Source: Amycolatopsis bartoniae (GTDB taxonomy: Bacteria; Actinomycetota; Actinomycetes; Mycobacteriales; Pseudonocardiaceae). Taken from it: a DNA stretch of 64,000 nucleotides. The notes under the pieces were generated by a model. The model had not been told where the DNA came from and searched no databases. It was given only the letters and a program-made list of their open reading frames with translations. Below, piece after piece: positions 7,375 to 15,222 of the stretch. The position numbers were made by a program, and so were the translations under genes. How positions within the stretch are numbered: the first letter of the stretch is position 1; every line of letters starts with the position of its first letter. Location of the stretch: the NCBI RefSeq assembly GCF_014191255.1, contig NZ_JACHWH010000001.1, positions 434,001 through 498,000 on the forward strand. The letters are read 5' to 3'.

Positions 7375-8580
7375 ATGAATCCCAACTCAGACTGGCCGGA
7401 CGCCACCGCCGTGCACGCGGTGCTCGCGCCGGTGGACGCGCTGCTGGCCGAGCGCCGCAGCCTCTACCGGCTGGCCGTCGAAATGTTCACCGGCGCCCCG
7501 TGCGCGCTCGCCGACGAGCGGCTGGACGATCCGCTGTTCCGCTTCCGTGTCGGGGAAGCGCTTGCGGGCCGCGGTGAATTCGTCCCCGAAGAGCTGCCCG
7601 GGGATGCCGTGATCCGCCTGTCCGCGGGCACGTTCGCCTTGCCCCTCGCTTCCGGTGCGCCGGAACATCTCGCCCGGATGCTGGCCGTCGTGCACGCGCA
7701 GAGCGGGATTTCCGGCCCGCCGCCCCGGGCGCTGACCGAGGCGGACGGCGAGCGTTTCCGCCAGGCGCGGGCGGTCGTCGAAGCGGGTCTCGCCAAGGTG
7801 TACGACGTCGTTCCCGGGCTGGCAGCCGACCTCGTGCCGCACACCGGGTTGCTCGTCGTGCTCGACCGGAACACCTCGCGCGGGCTGGTGTCCGCGTCCT
7901 CCCGGTTGTTCCCCGGCCTGATCCTGGTCGACGAACCGGCGTGCGCCTACGACGTGGCGGAGGCGCTGGTGCACGAAGGCGCGCACCAGAAGTTCTTCGA
8001 CCTGGCCATCACGCACGACTTCCTCGCCGAGGACCTCTCGCGCGACCGGATCTTCCACCCGTCGTGGTCCGGCGCGAGCTGGCCGGTGGAGCAGGTGATC
8101 GCCGCGTTCCACGCCTACGCGTGCCTGGCGCAGTTCGGCGAGGAAGTTCGGCGTCGCGGCGAAACCGCGTTGCTGGGGGAAAACTCGCTGCTGCTCGACG
8201 CCCGCGACCGGGAAACGGAAATCGGGCACTGGCTGCTCGGTGCCGAGGACGCGCTCGAATACGACGCCCGGTGGTTCCTGCGCACATTTTTGCGCGAGGA
8301 AGTCGACCGACCGCAAATCCTCCCGGGAAACGCGCCCGAAGGCCGTTACGTGCTCGATCCGCTGGTGCGCCTGGCCCGCACCGCGACCACGGGACGAGTG
8401 CTGCTGGCGCGTCCCGGCACCCCGCCCCAACTGCACTGGCTCGATCGGGAAGCCGCAGAAGTCGTGCAGTGGCTGGAAAACGAGCCGGTATCGGCCGACG
8501 CGCTGCGGCCGGCCCAGGCCGCCGCGCTCGCCCATCTGGTCGAGTCCGCGCTCGTGCACCGCGTGCCGATGCCGGATTGA
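7375..8580 (+). CDS. HExxH-motif enzyme, putative peptide-modifying (beta-hydroxylase family)
   Basis: A 401-residue protein with LVHEGAHQKFF, giving His200-Glu201-x-x-His204. A tryptophan-containing segment (HPSWSGASWPVEQ) follows, then helix AAFHAYACLAQF, whose His246 is the likely third metal ligand. This order (HExxH, PW/SW segment, later His in an aromatic helix) fits the HExxH-type family often found beside RiPP precursors, some members of which are 2-oxoglutarate-dependent peptide beta-hydroxylases rather than proteases. That assignment is from family knowledge; substrate is not shown. ATG 7375 has GGAAG eight bases upstream. A 65-residue peptide gene follows 165 bases downstream in the same direction. 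Confidence 0.75.
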   Translation: MNPNSDWPDATAVHAVLAPVDALLAERRSLYRLAVEMFTGAPCALADERLDDPLFRFRVGEALAGRGEFVPEELPGDAVIRLSAGTFALPLASGAPEHLARMLAVVHAQSGISGPPPRALTEADGERFRQARAVVEAGLAKVYDVVPGLAADLVPHTGLLVVLDRNTSRGLVSASSRLFPGLILVDEPACAYDVAEALVHEGAHQKFFDLAITHDFLAEDLSRDRIFHPSWSGASWPVEQVIAAFHAYACLAQFGEEVRRRGETALLGENSLLLDARDRETEIGHWLLGAEDALEYDARWFLRTFLREEVDRPQILPGNAPEGRYVLDPLVRLARTATTGRVLLARPGTPPQLHWLDREAAEVVQWLENEPVSADALRPAQAAALAHLVESALVHRVPMPD

Positions 8581-8745
8581 CACGTTCGAGGGAACTCGGG
8601 ATTCGGGCTGGCCGGTTGCGGAAATCCGTCACCAAAAGTCGCACCGGGTTCGCGCTCCGCCGCCGGAAAAGGCCGGGGGTGGGACGTGGTGGGCACGGTA
8701 GTAGTGTCCTCTTCGGACCGAATCCCGAATCGTTTAAGGAGAGCG

Positions 8746-8943
8746 ATGGCAGCCCAGTGGGAGCCTCCTCGCAGACCCGGCACCCCCTCCGGTGGGCCCG
8801 CGCAGCAACAGGCCCGGCCCGGTGAGAACACCGCGATCGTTCCCCTCGGCCGGCCCTACGGCAGGCCCGTGACCCCGGTGGAGTTCTTCCGCCGCATGCC
8901 CACCGGCGGCGGCACCGTGTACTTCAAGCCCAGCCAGGACTGA
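8746..8943 (+). CDS. Small Pro/Gly/Arg-rich peptide (65 aa), possible substrate of the HExxH enzyme
   Basis: ATG 8746 has AAGGAGAG at proper spacing. The first 25 residues are Pro/Gly/Gln-rich and disordered; the middle (ENTAIVPLGRPYGRPVTPVEFFRR region) is leader-like; the tail MPTGGGTVYFKPSQD is a plausible processed core. There are no Cys, so lanthionine or thioether chemistry is excluded, whereas hydroxylation of residues such as Asp, Asn, Pro, Phe or Tyr would remain possible. It is separated from the convergent iniC by only 35 bases. It may instead be an ordinary small structural or regulatory protein; I recognise no family. Confidence 0.65.
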   Translation: MAAQWEPPRRPGTPSGGPAQQQARPGENTAIVPLGRPYGRPVTPVEFFRRMPTGGGTVYFKPSQD

Positions 8944-8978
8944 GACCGCGCGCGGTGACCACGGGGTTGCCGCGCGAC

Positions 8979-10235
8979 TCAAAGAGCCCCGGCCGCCATC
9001 GCCTCGCAACTGCGGATCACCACTGCCGCGGCGCGCCGCTCTCCGACGCCGAAGGCCGGGGTCTCCGCCAGCGCCCGCCACCGCCGGATCGTGTCGAACA
9101 CCGCCCGCTGCAGGCCCGCACCCTGCGTGCCCAGCCGCTCCTCGATCCCGATTCCGTTGCCGCCCACCAGTCGCAGCGCTTCCGCGTTCAGCTCCGGCGG
9201 CAGCGTGACCCGGCCGGTGCGCAACGCGGCCACCAACCGCAGTTCCCGGAAGTCGTGCGCCCCGGCCAGAATGCGCTCCAGCCCCGCCGCTAGCCCGGCC
9301 GCGGCCGGGCGCGGTTCCATCCGCAGCACCACCTCCAGCCCCAGCAGTGCGGACCGCGCCTTCAGCACGTCCTGCCGCTCGGTGAAGTACTGGTCGATCG
9401 TGTCGCGCAGCTCGGCGAGCCCGCTGCGGGGCACGAGCTGCGCCGCCAGCGCGGGCAGCGTCTGGGCGCCACGCCGGATGAGCGTGACCGCGAGCCGCAC
9501 CCCGAACATCCCGAACCGGCTCAGCAACACCGCGCCCGGCTGTCCCGTCGCGGCGATGAACCGGTCGGCGGACAGCAGGTGCGCGTCCAGCTCCGCACGC
9601 GGAATGCGGGCCAGTTCGAGCAGGGCGTCGAACTCGACCTCACGCAGGGTCCGTCCGCCCGCCGCGAGCAGCCCGGCGACCGGCACCACGTCCTGGCACA
9701 ACCCCCGCAGCTCCGGCTCCCGGCGGTAGCGCCGGGCGATCTGGCGCGCGGAGATCAGCGCGTCCACGCGCCCGCCGCCGAGCTCGTCGGCGCGCGACAG
9801 CACGACGACGGAGTTCACCGCGGACGCTCGCGCGATCGGGTGGTCCTGGAGGGTGTGCAGGAAGCCCAGGTCGGCGTTCTGCGGATGCCGCACCAGGTAC
9901 AGCACCGCGTCCGCCTCCGCGCAGATGCCCTCGATCGTCTGCGGCGTGGCGTCGGCGTCGATGGCGGGGGTGTCGATGAGCGTCAGCTCCTCCTGCGAAC
10001 GGCTCGGCGCCGCGCGGAACCACCGCATCCCGTCGCCCTGACCGTGCAGCTCCTGCCCGGCGATCGCGCTCACCATCGTCGACTTGCCCGCCTGCGGGCC
10101 GCCGACGACGGCCAGCCGCAACGGGTCGGAGAACCGGTCGAGGTGCTTGCCCAGCCAGGCCGCCGCGCGTGGGCTGTCCTGGTACGCGTCGAGGGCCTGT
10201 TCGAGCAGGATCCGGGTGCGGGCGGCCAGGTTCAC
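8979..10235 (-). CDS. iniC: Dynamin-like GTPase, IniC type
   Basis: A 418-residue bacterial dynamin-like protein. The G1/P-loop is GGPQAGKST near residue 38, G3 is DTPA (LIDTPAIDADATPQT), and the G4-like element is LSRADE. The rest is helical with a hydrophobic stretch (FGMFGVRLAVTLIRRGAQTL) that could act as a membrane paddle. In mycobacteria IniA and IniC act together in membrane remodelling and tolerance to cell-wall drugs. GTG 10235 overlaps the iniA stop in a GTGA junction, so translation is coupled. The much longer open frame upstream of this start is the antisense shadow of iniA and was not used. Confidence 0.85.
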   Translation of the reverse strand: MNLAARTRILLEQALDAYQDSPRAAAWLGKHLDRFSDPLRLAVVGGPQAGKSTMVSAIAGQELHGQGDGMRWFRAAPSRSQEELTLIDTPAIDADATPQTIEGICAEADAVLYLVRHPQNADLGFLHTLQDHPIARASAVNSVVVLSRADELGGGRVDALISARQIARRYRREPELRGLCQDVVPVAGLLAAGGRTLREVEFDALLELARIPRAELDAHLLSADRFIAATGQPGAVLLSRFGMFGVRLAVTLIRRGAQTLPALAAQLVPRSGLAELRDTIDQYFTERQDVLKARSALLGLEVVLRMEPRPAAAGLAAGLERILAGAHDFRELRLVAALRTGRVTLPPELNAEALRLVGGNGIGIEERLGTQGAGLQRAVFDTIRRWRALAETPAFGVGERRAAAVVIRSCEAMAAGAL

Positions 10236-12034
10236 GCCGTGAGCCCCCGCGGCGCCGGGCGCGGCCGGAACCCACCGAGGGACTGCGCCCGCTGCCGCAG
10301 CAGCGCCAGCTCGTCGATGCTGCGGCGGATCTCGTGGGCCCTGGCCGTGCGTTGCGCGGTGTCCGTGTCGATGACGTGCTTGATCGACTTCGCGGACTCC
10401 GTGATCTCCGCCCGCAGCTCGTCCGCCACGCCCGACAGCCTGTCCCGCAGCGCGCGGTGGATCTGGCGCGCGGTGTCCTTGCTGTGCTTGCCGTAGGTCA
10501 GGAAGAAGTCGTCGACGTACCGGTGCGCGGCGGTCTTCGCCGCGGCCTGCCGCCGCTTGAGCCGGTTCCCGCGCTCCTCCAGCACGCTCTTCGCGCCGAA
10601 CGCCGCGCCCGCGCCGAGCGAGATCGGGTTGATCAGCGGCAGGCCCGCGATCGTCGTCGCCAGGCCGAACATGAGCAATCCGCTGTAGGAGCCGCGCATG
10701 CCGACGAACAGCTTCTGGCCGACGCCGAACCGCTCCACCCGCGGCATGCGCAGGTCGCCCACCGCGTCGGCCGGCACCTCGCGCGGCAGCGAGTCTGGCA
10801 CCGCGTCCGGCCGGTGCGGCGCGAGCTGCCGCGCCAGCTTGCGGGCGATCCACTCGAACCGGTCGAGCAACCACTCCGAGTTCGTCTCGGCGACCGTCGT
10901 GAGGTTCTCGCGCAGCCACTCCTCGAACTCCGACCACGTGCGGGCCGGGTCGGCGGCGTCGAAGTACTCGTCGACCTCGACCAGGATCCGGCGCGTCCGA
11001 TCGCGCAGGTCGAACTCGACGTCCGACAGCAGGTCCGAGACCTCGTCCGACAGCAGCGTCTGCCAGCGGGCGGCGTCCCGCTGCAGCCGTTCCAGCCGCC
11101 GGCCCTCGTTGTGCCAGCGCGCGACCGCCTCCCCACCACCGGCCTGCTGGGTGGCGGCGAACTCCTCCAGTAGCGGCCCCTGCAGCGACTCGACCGTCAG
11201 CGCGGTCAGCGCTGCCACGGAGCGCCGGGCGAGCAGGTCCGCCTGGCCGAGCAGGTCCTGGCGCAGGAAGCGGATCAGGTCCGCGAAACCGGACTCCTCG
11301 TTGAGCGCCTTGTCACCGGTGCGCGCGGCCGCGAGCCGCAGCGTCGCCGACACGGGCATGACCGTGGCGAGCAGGCCGTCCTCTTCGAGGCGGGCGCGGG
11401 TGCGTTCGACGACGGCACGCCAGCCGGGGACCAGGTCGATCTTGGTCAAGGCCACGATGATCGTGGGGCACAGCCGGGCGACCTGTTCGAGCAGGCGCAG
11501 CTCCGCCGCGGACAGGTCACTGGTGGCGTCGGTGGCCATCAGCACCGCGTCCGCCGCCATGTCCTGCACCGTGTCCAGCGCGGCCGGGGCGGGTGTGTCG
11601 ACCAGGGCCAGCCCGCCGGCGAGCAGTGCGCGGGGCAGGCCGATCTCCGTGCGCACCACGGGGGCGCCGGACGCGGAACGGGCCTCGCGGTTGGCCTCGG
11701 CGGTCACCGAGTCGACGGCGACGGCGGCGTGGGCCGGTCCCTCGATCGCCCTCGGCCCGCCGGTCACGACGGTCGCGGTGGGGGTCTCGGCGTGCTCGAT
11801 CACGGCGGGCACGGCGGTGGTGCGGTCGTCGCCGACCGCGCAGACCGGGGCGTTGAGCAGCGCGTTGATCAGCTGGCTCTTGCCCTGCCCGGACTCGCCG
11901 ATGACGACGACACGCAGCTTCGGATCCAGTAGCCGGGATCTGCGCGTGCTCAGCCGCTCCACGAGATCCGGGCGCCGGTGAGCGGCGCACACGCGGACGG
12001 TGTCGTCCAGCACTTCGAGCCAGGGCAGTGCCAT
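10232..12034 (-). CDS. iniA: Dynamin-like GTPase, IniA type
   Basis: A 600-residue dynamin-like GTPase. The P-loop GESGQGKS lies near residue 47, DTPA (ALVDTPAPAALDTVQD) is G3, and LTKID is G4. A helical stalk follows, and a glycine-rich hydrophobic hairpin (SGLLMFGLATTIAGLPLINPISLGAGAAFG, about residues 455-484) should insert into the membrane, as the lipid-interacting loop of mycobacterial IniA does. The C-terminus is a coiled-coil stalk. ATG 12034 was preferred for its match to family length; GTG 12064 is in frame and neither has a clear Shine-Dalgarno. A stem-loop separates it from iniB, and the 3' end overlaps iniC by four bases. Confidence 0.87.
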   Translation of the reverse strand: MALPWLEVLDDTVRVCAAHRRPDLVERLSTRRSRLLDPKLRVVVIGESGQGKSQLINALLNAPVCAVGDDRTTAVPAVIEHAETPTATVVTGGPRAIEGPAHAAVAVDSVTAEANREARSASGAPVVRTEIGLPRALLAGGLALVDTPAPAALDTVQDMAADAVLMATDATSDLSAAELRLLEQVARLCPTIIVALTKIDLVPGWRAVVERTRARLEEDGLLATVMPVSATLRLAAARTGDKALNEESGFADLIRFLRQDLLGQADLLARRSVAALTALTVESLQGPLLEEFAATQQAGGGEAVARWHNEGRRLERLQRDAARWQTLLSDEVSDLLSDVEFDLRDRTRRILVEVDEYFDAADPARTWSEFEEWLRENLTTVAETNSEWLLDRFEWIARKLARQLAPHRPDAVPDSLPREVPADAVGDLRMPRVERFGVGQKLFVGMRGSYSGLLMFGLATTIAGLPLINPISLGAGAAFGAKSVLEERGNRLKRRQAAAKTAAHRYVDDFFLTYGKHSKDTARQIHRALRDRLSGVADELRAEITESAKSIKHVIDTDTAQRTARAHEIRRSIDELALLRQRAQSLGGFRPRPAPRGLTA

Positions 12035-12070
12035 CACGGCCAGAAGTGTGCCCTGTCCGGTCACGAAATG

Positions 12071-12112
12071 GAAACGGCGGGGGTCCGTCCGAAGACGAAC
12101 CCCCGCCGTCGA
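12071..12112 (-). terminator. Stem-loop between iniB and iniA
   Basis: Perfect 11-bp arms ACGGCGGGGGT and its complement at 12074-12084 and 12099-12109, loop of 14 bases. On the minus strand it is followed by TTTCCATTT. It could end most iniB transcripts and give iniB excess over iniAC, or regulate read-through. Confidence 0.6.
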
Positions 12113-12186
12113 TACGACCGGCGAACGGTGTTCTCACCCCGTTGGGAGGGCACTGGCGAGAACACCACTCGCCACACTGGGCGCGG

Positions 12187-13869
12187 TCAGTGGCCGAAAG
12201 GCAGGTCGTCAGTGAGGCCGCCGAGACCAGGGGCCTCGGACAGCACGGAGTGGTCGAGGACGTGCGTCGCGTCGCTCACCGGGTTGTGCGACACGTCCAC
12301 GGAGTCGCTCAGCGGCTGCGAGGAGATCGCGTGCTCCAGGTCGCCCGCCTGCGGCAGCGGGTTCGCCACCGGCAGGTGCGGCAGCGACTGCGGCAGCTCG
12401 GCGGACACGTGCACCGGCAGGTCGGCAGGCAGGTGCGACGGGACCTCGGTGGGCAGCGCGGGCGCGGGCAGCGCCGGGGTCTCCACGGGCAGGTGCGGGG
12501 CCTGCGTGGAGAGGCTCTCGGCGCCGTTGGTCACCTGGGTCGAAGCCTCGGCGCCGGTGGCGGTCACGGCCTGGCCGACGGTGCCGTCGACACCGGTCAG
12601 GTAACCGCCGAGGGTCGAGGTGCCACCGGCGACGTGCTCGCCGACCAGCTGGCCGCCCGAGGAGACGTAGTCGGCGAGGGTGCCCGCGGCCGGGGCGCTC
12701 TTGGCCAGCGCGTCCTCGTCGAGGCTGCGGCCGAGGTCGCCGACCGAGTCGAAGCTCGGGACGCCGGCGGGGATGCCGTCGGCGACGACCGAGTAGGCGC
12801 CGAGCGGGCCCTCGCTCTCGAGGCCGCCCGCGACGGCGTCGGTGCCGGCGGCGCCGCTGCCCGCGACGGTGCCGAACTGCGAGTCGGCGGCACCGGCGAG
12901 GCCGACGCCGTCACGGGCGGCGGTGGCGCCCGCGGCGGCCGCGCCCTGCTCACCGGCGTACGCGGCGCTGCCGGCGAAGCCGTCGGTGGTGCTGCTGGTG
13001 GCCGTCTGGACGGTGCCGACGCCCGGCAGGTCCAGCTGCGGCGCCGACACCGGCACGCCGTTCACCGAGGGGGTGTTCAGGCCGTCGATCTCGTCGGTGT
13101 CGACGGGCAGGCCGTCGAACTTCGTCGCCTCGTGCGCGAGCCCGCTCACGGGCAGCTCGTTCAGCGGCAGGTCACCGATCAGCGGCATGCCGTGGGAGAG
13201 GTCCGGCGTGCCCAGCGGCAGCGTGGTGCCGAGCTCGGGGGCGGCGGGCAGGCCCTCGCCCAGGTTCGGCAGCGCGGGCAGCCCCTCGCCGAGCGCGGGC
13301 AGCCCCTCGCCGAGGGCGGGGAGCCCGTCGCCGAGGTTCGGCAGCGCCGGGAGGCCGTCGCCCAGCGCGGGCAGCGCGGGGAGACCGTCGCCGAGGTCGG
13401 GCAGCGCGACCGGGAGGCCGGACAGCTCGGGCGCGGACACCGGGAGCGAGCGCTCGCCCTCGCCGCCGAGCTCGGGCAGCGTGGGCAGGCCGTCGCCCAC
13501 CGCGGGCAGCGTGACCGGCAGGCCGGAGACCGTCGGCGCCGACAGCGGCAGTCCGCGCTGTTCCGGGGCCAGCTCGGGCAGCGCGTTCGCGGCGTCGGCG
13601 ACGGCGGACAGCTGCGCGATCGCACCCTGCAGGCCCTCGGTGTTGCCGGTGGGCAGCGACGAGATGACGGACTGGAGCGCGTCCGCGGCGGGAACCGGGG
13701 CGTAGTCGGCGACGAGCGGGGCGACTTCCTGGATGTCCTGCGGGGTCACGTCACCGAGCCCGGCGCGCTCCAGCGCGGCCGTGGGGTCGGTGGAGAACGC
13801 CGACCGGGCACTGTCGTCGGTCAGCAGGGTGAGCACGAAGTCGTGCAGCGTCTGGGCGGGGTGGGACAA
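12187..13869 (-). CDS. iniB: IniB-like repetitive Gly/Leu/Pro-rich protein
   Basis: A 560-residue protein. The N-terminal domain (residues 1-60, HPAQTLHDFVLTLLTDDSARSAF onward) is the IniB N-terminal signature. From about residue 105 to 230 the chain consists of degenerate units of GDGLPALPxL/LGEGLPAL, roughly 8-11 residues long and built on Gly-Leu-Pro. Later parts are Gly/Ala-rich and then Leu-Pro-rich. No signal peptide or transmembrane helix is visible, although mycobacterial IniB is usually described as cell-wall associated. The start is a TTG (13869) with GGAG seven bases upstream. Divergent from the Hsp70-like gene across 213 bases that should hold both promoters. Confidence 0.83.
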   Translation of the reverse strand: MSHPAQTLHDFVLTLLTDDSARSAFSTDPTAALERAGLGDVTPQDIQEVAPLVADYAPVPAADALQSVISSLPTGNTEGLQGAIAQLSAVADAANALPELAPEQRGLPLSAPTVSGLPVTLPAVGDGLPTLPELGGEGERSLPVSAPELSGLPVALPDLGDGLPALPALGDGLPALPNLGDGLPALGEGLPALGEGLPALPNLGEGLPAAPELGTTLPLGTPDLSHGMPLIGDLPLNELPVSGLAHEATKFDGLPVDTDEIDGLNTPSVNGVPVSAPQLDLPGVGTVQTATSSTTDGFAGSAAYAGEQGAAAAGATAARDGVGLAGAADSQFGTVAGSGAAGTDAVAGGLESEGPLGAYSVVADGIPAGVPSFDSVGDLGRSLDEDALAKSAPAAGTLADYVSSGGQLVGEHVAGGTSTLGGYLTGVDGTVGQAVTATGAEASTQVTNGAESLSTQAPHLPVETPALPAPALPTEVPSHLPADLPVHVSAELPQSLPHLPVANPLPQAGDLEHAISSQPLSDSVDVSHNPVSDATHVLDHSVLSEAPGLGGLTDDLPFGH

Positions 13870-14005
13870 CGAGGTCTCCGGGATCTAGGAATCGGTCATG
13901 AGGGCGCTCGGCACCGGCCGAACAACTCGACCCAATCTAGGCATTCCCGCAGGTCCTGCCATCGGGGAACATTCCTGGTCCCGTTCGGGGCACGGCCACA
14001 CGAGC

Positions 14006-14023
14006 GGGTTAGGGGGTTAGGGG
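14006..14023 (+). promoter_or_regulatory. Telomere-like GGTTAGGG direct repeat in the ini intergenic region
   Basis: GGTTAGGG occurs twice in tandem (14007-14014 and 14015-14022), giving three G-tracts of 3, 5 and 4 separated by TTA. It lies 60 bases before the Hsp70-like ATG, between the divergent iniB and Hsp70-IniR units, so it is a candidate binding site for the IniR-like regulator. Confidence 0.4.
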
Positions 14024-14082
14024 ATGAGACCCCAACGGAAGCCTTTGGTACGAAAGGACGACTCCTAGGAGGAAGCACTCGA

Positions 14083-15222
14083 ATGCGTTACGTCCTCGGT
14101 ATCGATCTCGGTAGTACCCGGATCAAGGCGGCGGTATGCCGCCGCGCGGGAGAAATCTGGGGTGAGCCCGAGGTCGTGTGCTCGCTCGAATCGGTCCTGC
14201 ACGTCGCGGCGGACGCGACGGTCGTCGCGGGCCCCGAAGCCCGTCACGCGGCCGCGGCCGAGCCCGAGCGGATCGCGCGTGGTTTCGTCCGCCGGGTCGG
14301 CGACGAGGTCCCCATGCTGCTGGGCGACGAGCTGTACCGGCCGGAGTCGCTCGCCGCGGTCGTCGTCGGCTGGGTGGCCGACCAGGTCGCCGAGCTCGAA
14401 GGCGAGGAGGCGGACCGCATCGCCGTGACCCACCCACCCGGCTGGGGCGCGCACCGCCGCCGCCTCCTGCACGACGCGCTCGTCGAGGCCGGGCTGCCCG
14501 GAGTGCTGCTGCTGCCCGGCCCGGCCGCGGCGGCGGAGGCCCTGCTGGTGCGCGAACGCGTCGAGGTCGGCAGCCTCCTCGCGGTGTGCCGGCTCGGCGG
14601 GGAGCACGTCGACACCGCGTTGCTGCGGCGCGCGGCGGCGACGTTCGAGCTGGTCGCGCACGACGAGCAACCCGCGCCCCCGATCGACGACGTGCTGGTC
14701 GAGCACGCCGTGTCCCGGTTCGGCGGGGAGCCGGCGCAGCTGCGAGCGGCGTGCGTCGAGGTGAAGGAGCGGCTGTCCACCGTCACCGAGGTCGACCTGC
14801 CGGGCCGTCTCACGCGCGTCGAGTTCGAGCGGCTGGTCCAGCCGTTGCTGACCGTCGCGTTGACCCCCGTGCGCCGGTACGAGGAGGCATCCGCGGTGCT
14901 GCTGGCCGGTGGCATGGCCCGGATCCCGCTGGTGGGCAGGCTCGCCGAGGAACTGCTGGACTGCCGCGTGGTCGTCGACCCCGGGCCCGAGACGGCGGCG
15001 TGCCGCGGGGCGGCGCTGGCCGCCCGCCCGCCCGCCGAGGCACCGCCCGAGTCCACCGCGCTCGTGCCGGTGGTGCCGGGCTATCCCGAGCTCGACGCGG
15101 ACGAGGTCTACGATTCCGAACCCACCCCACCACGACCGCCGGTCGTGGTGACCCCGCTCGAACCACCGCGTCGCCGGTTCGTGCCGAACCGGCGCAGCAG
15201 CCGAGACGAGGACGACGAGTGA
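14083..15222 (+). CDS. Hsp70/actin-fold ATPase, DnaK-like, short form
   Basis: A 379-residue protein holding an actin-like ATPase fold: phosphate-1 loop YVLGIDLGSTRIKAAV at the N-terminus, VTHPPGWGAHRRRLLHDALVEAGL as the connect segment, and the adenosine motif VLLAGGMARIPLV near residue 275. The usual substrate-binding domain is absent; instead there is a Pro-rich, acidic/basic tail ending RRSSRDEDDE. AGGAGG lies nine bases before ATG 14083. Its stop overlaps the next gene in a GTGA junction, so this ATPase and the regulator are made together. It may act as a partner or sensor arm for the IniR-like protein; client unknown. Confidence 0.8.
   Translation: MRYVLGIDLGSTRIKAAVCRRAGEIWGEPEVVCSLESVLHVAADATVVAGPEARHAAAAEPERIARGFVRRVGDEVPMLLGDELYRPESLAAVVVGWVADQVAELEGEEADRIAVTHPPGWGAHRRRLLHDALVEAGLPGVLLLPGPAAAAEALLVRERVEVGSLLAVCRLGGEHVDTALLRRAAATFELVAHDEQPAPPIDDVLVEHAVSRFGGEPAQLRAACVEVKERLSTVTEVDLPGRLTRVEFERLVQPLLTVALTPVRRYEEASAVLLAGGMARIPLVGRLAEELLDCRVVVDPGPETAACRGAALAARPPAEAPPESTALVPVVPGYPELDADEVYDSEPTPPRPPVVVTPLEPPRRRFVPNRRSSRDEDDE

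Noticed and set aside
10236-10937. N-terminal extension of iniC to 652 residues
   Set aside because: The extra residues are Arg/Ala/Gly-rich antisense-type sequence overlapping iniA in another frame; GTG 10235 in a GTGA junction is the normal start.
14006-14023. Complete four-tract G-quadruplex
   Set aside because: Only three tracts of three or more G occur within a short span, so a standard intramolecular G-quadruplex is not supported; kept only as a direct repeat.
12028-14082. Long plus-strand open frame leading into the Hsp70-like gene
   Set aside because: It is the antisense shadow of the repetitive iniB gene; composition is Arg/Gly/Ala-rich, and a clear AGGAGG start exists at 14083.
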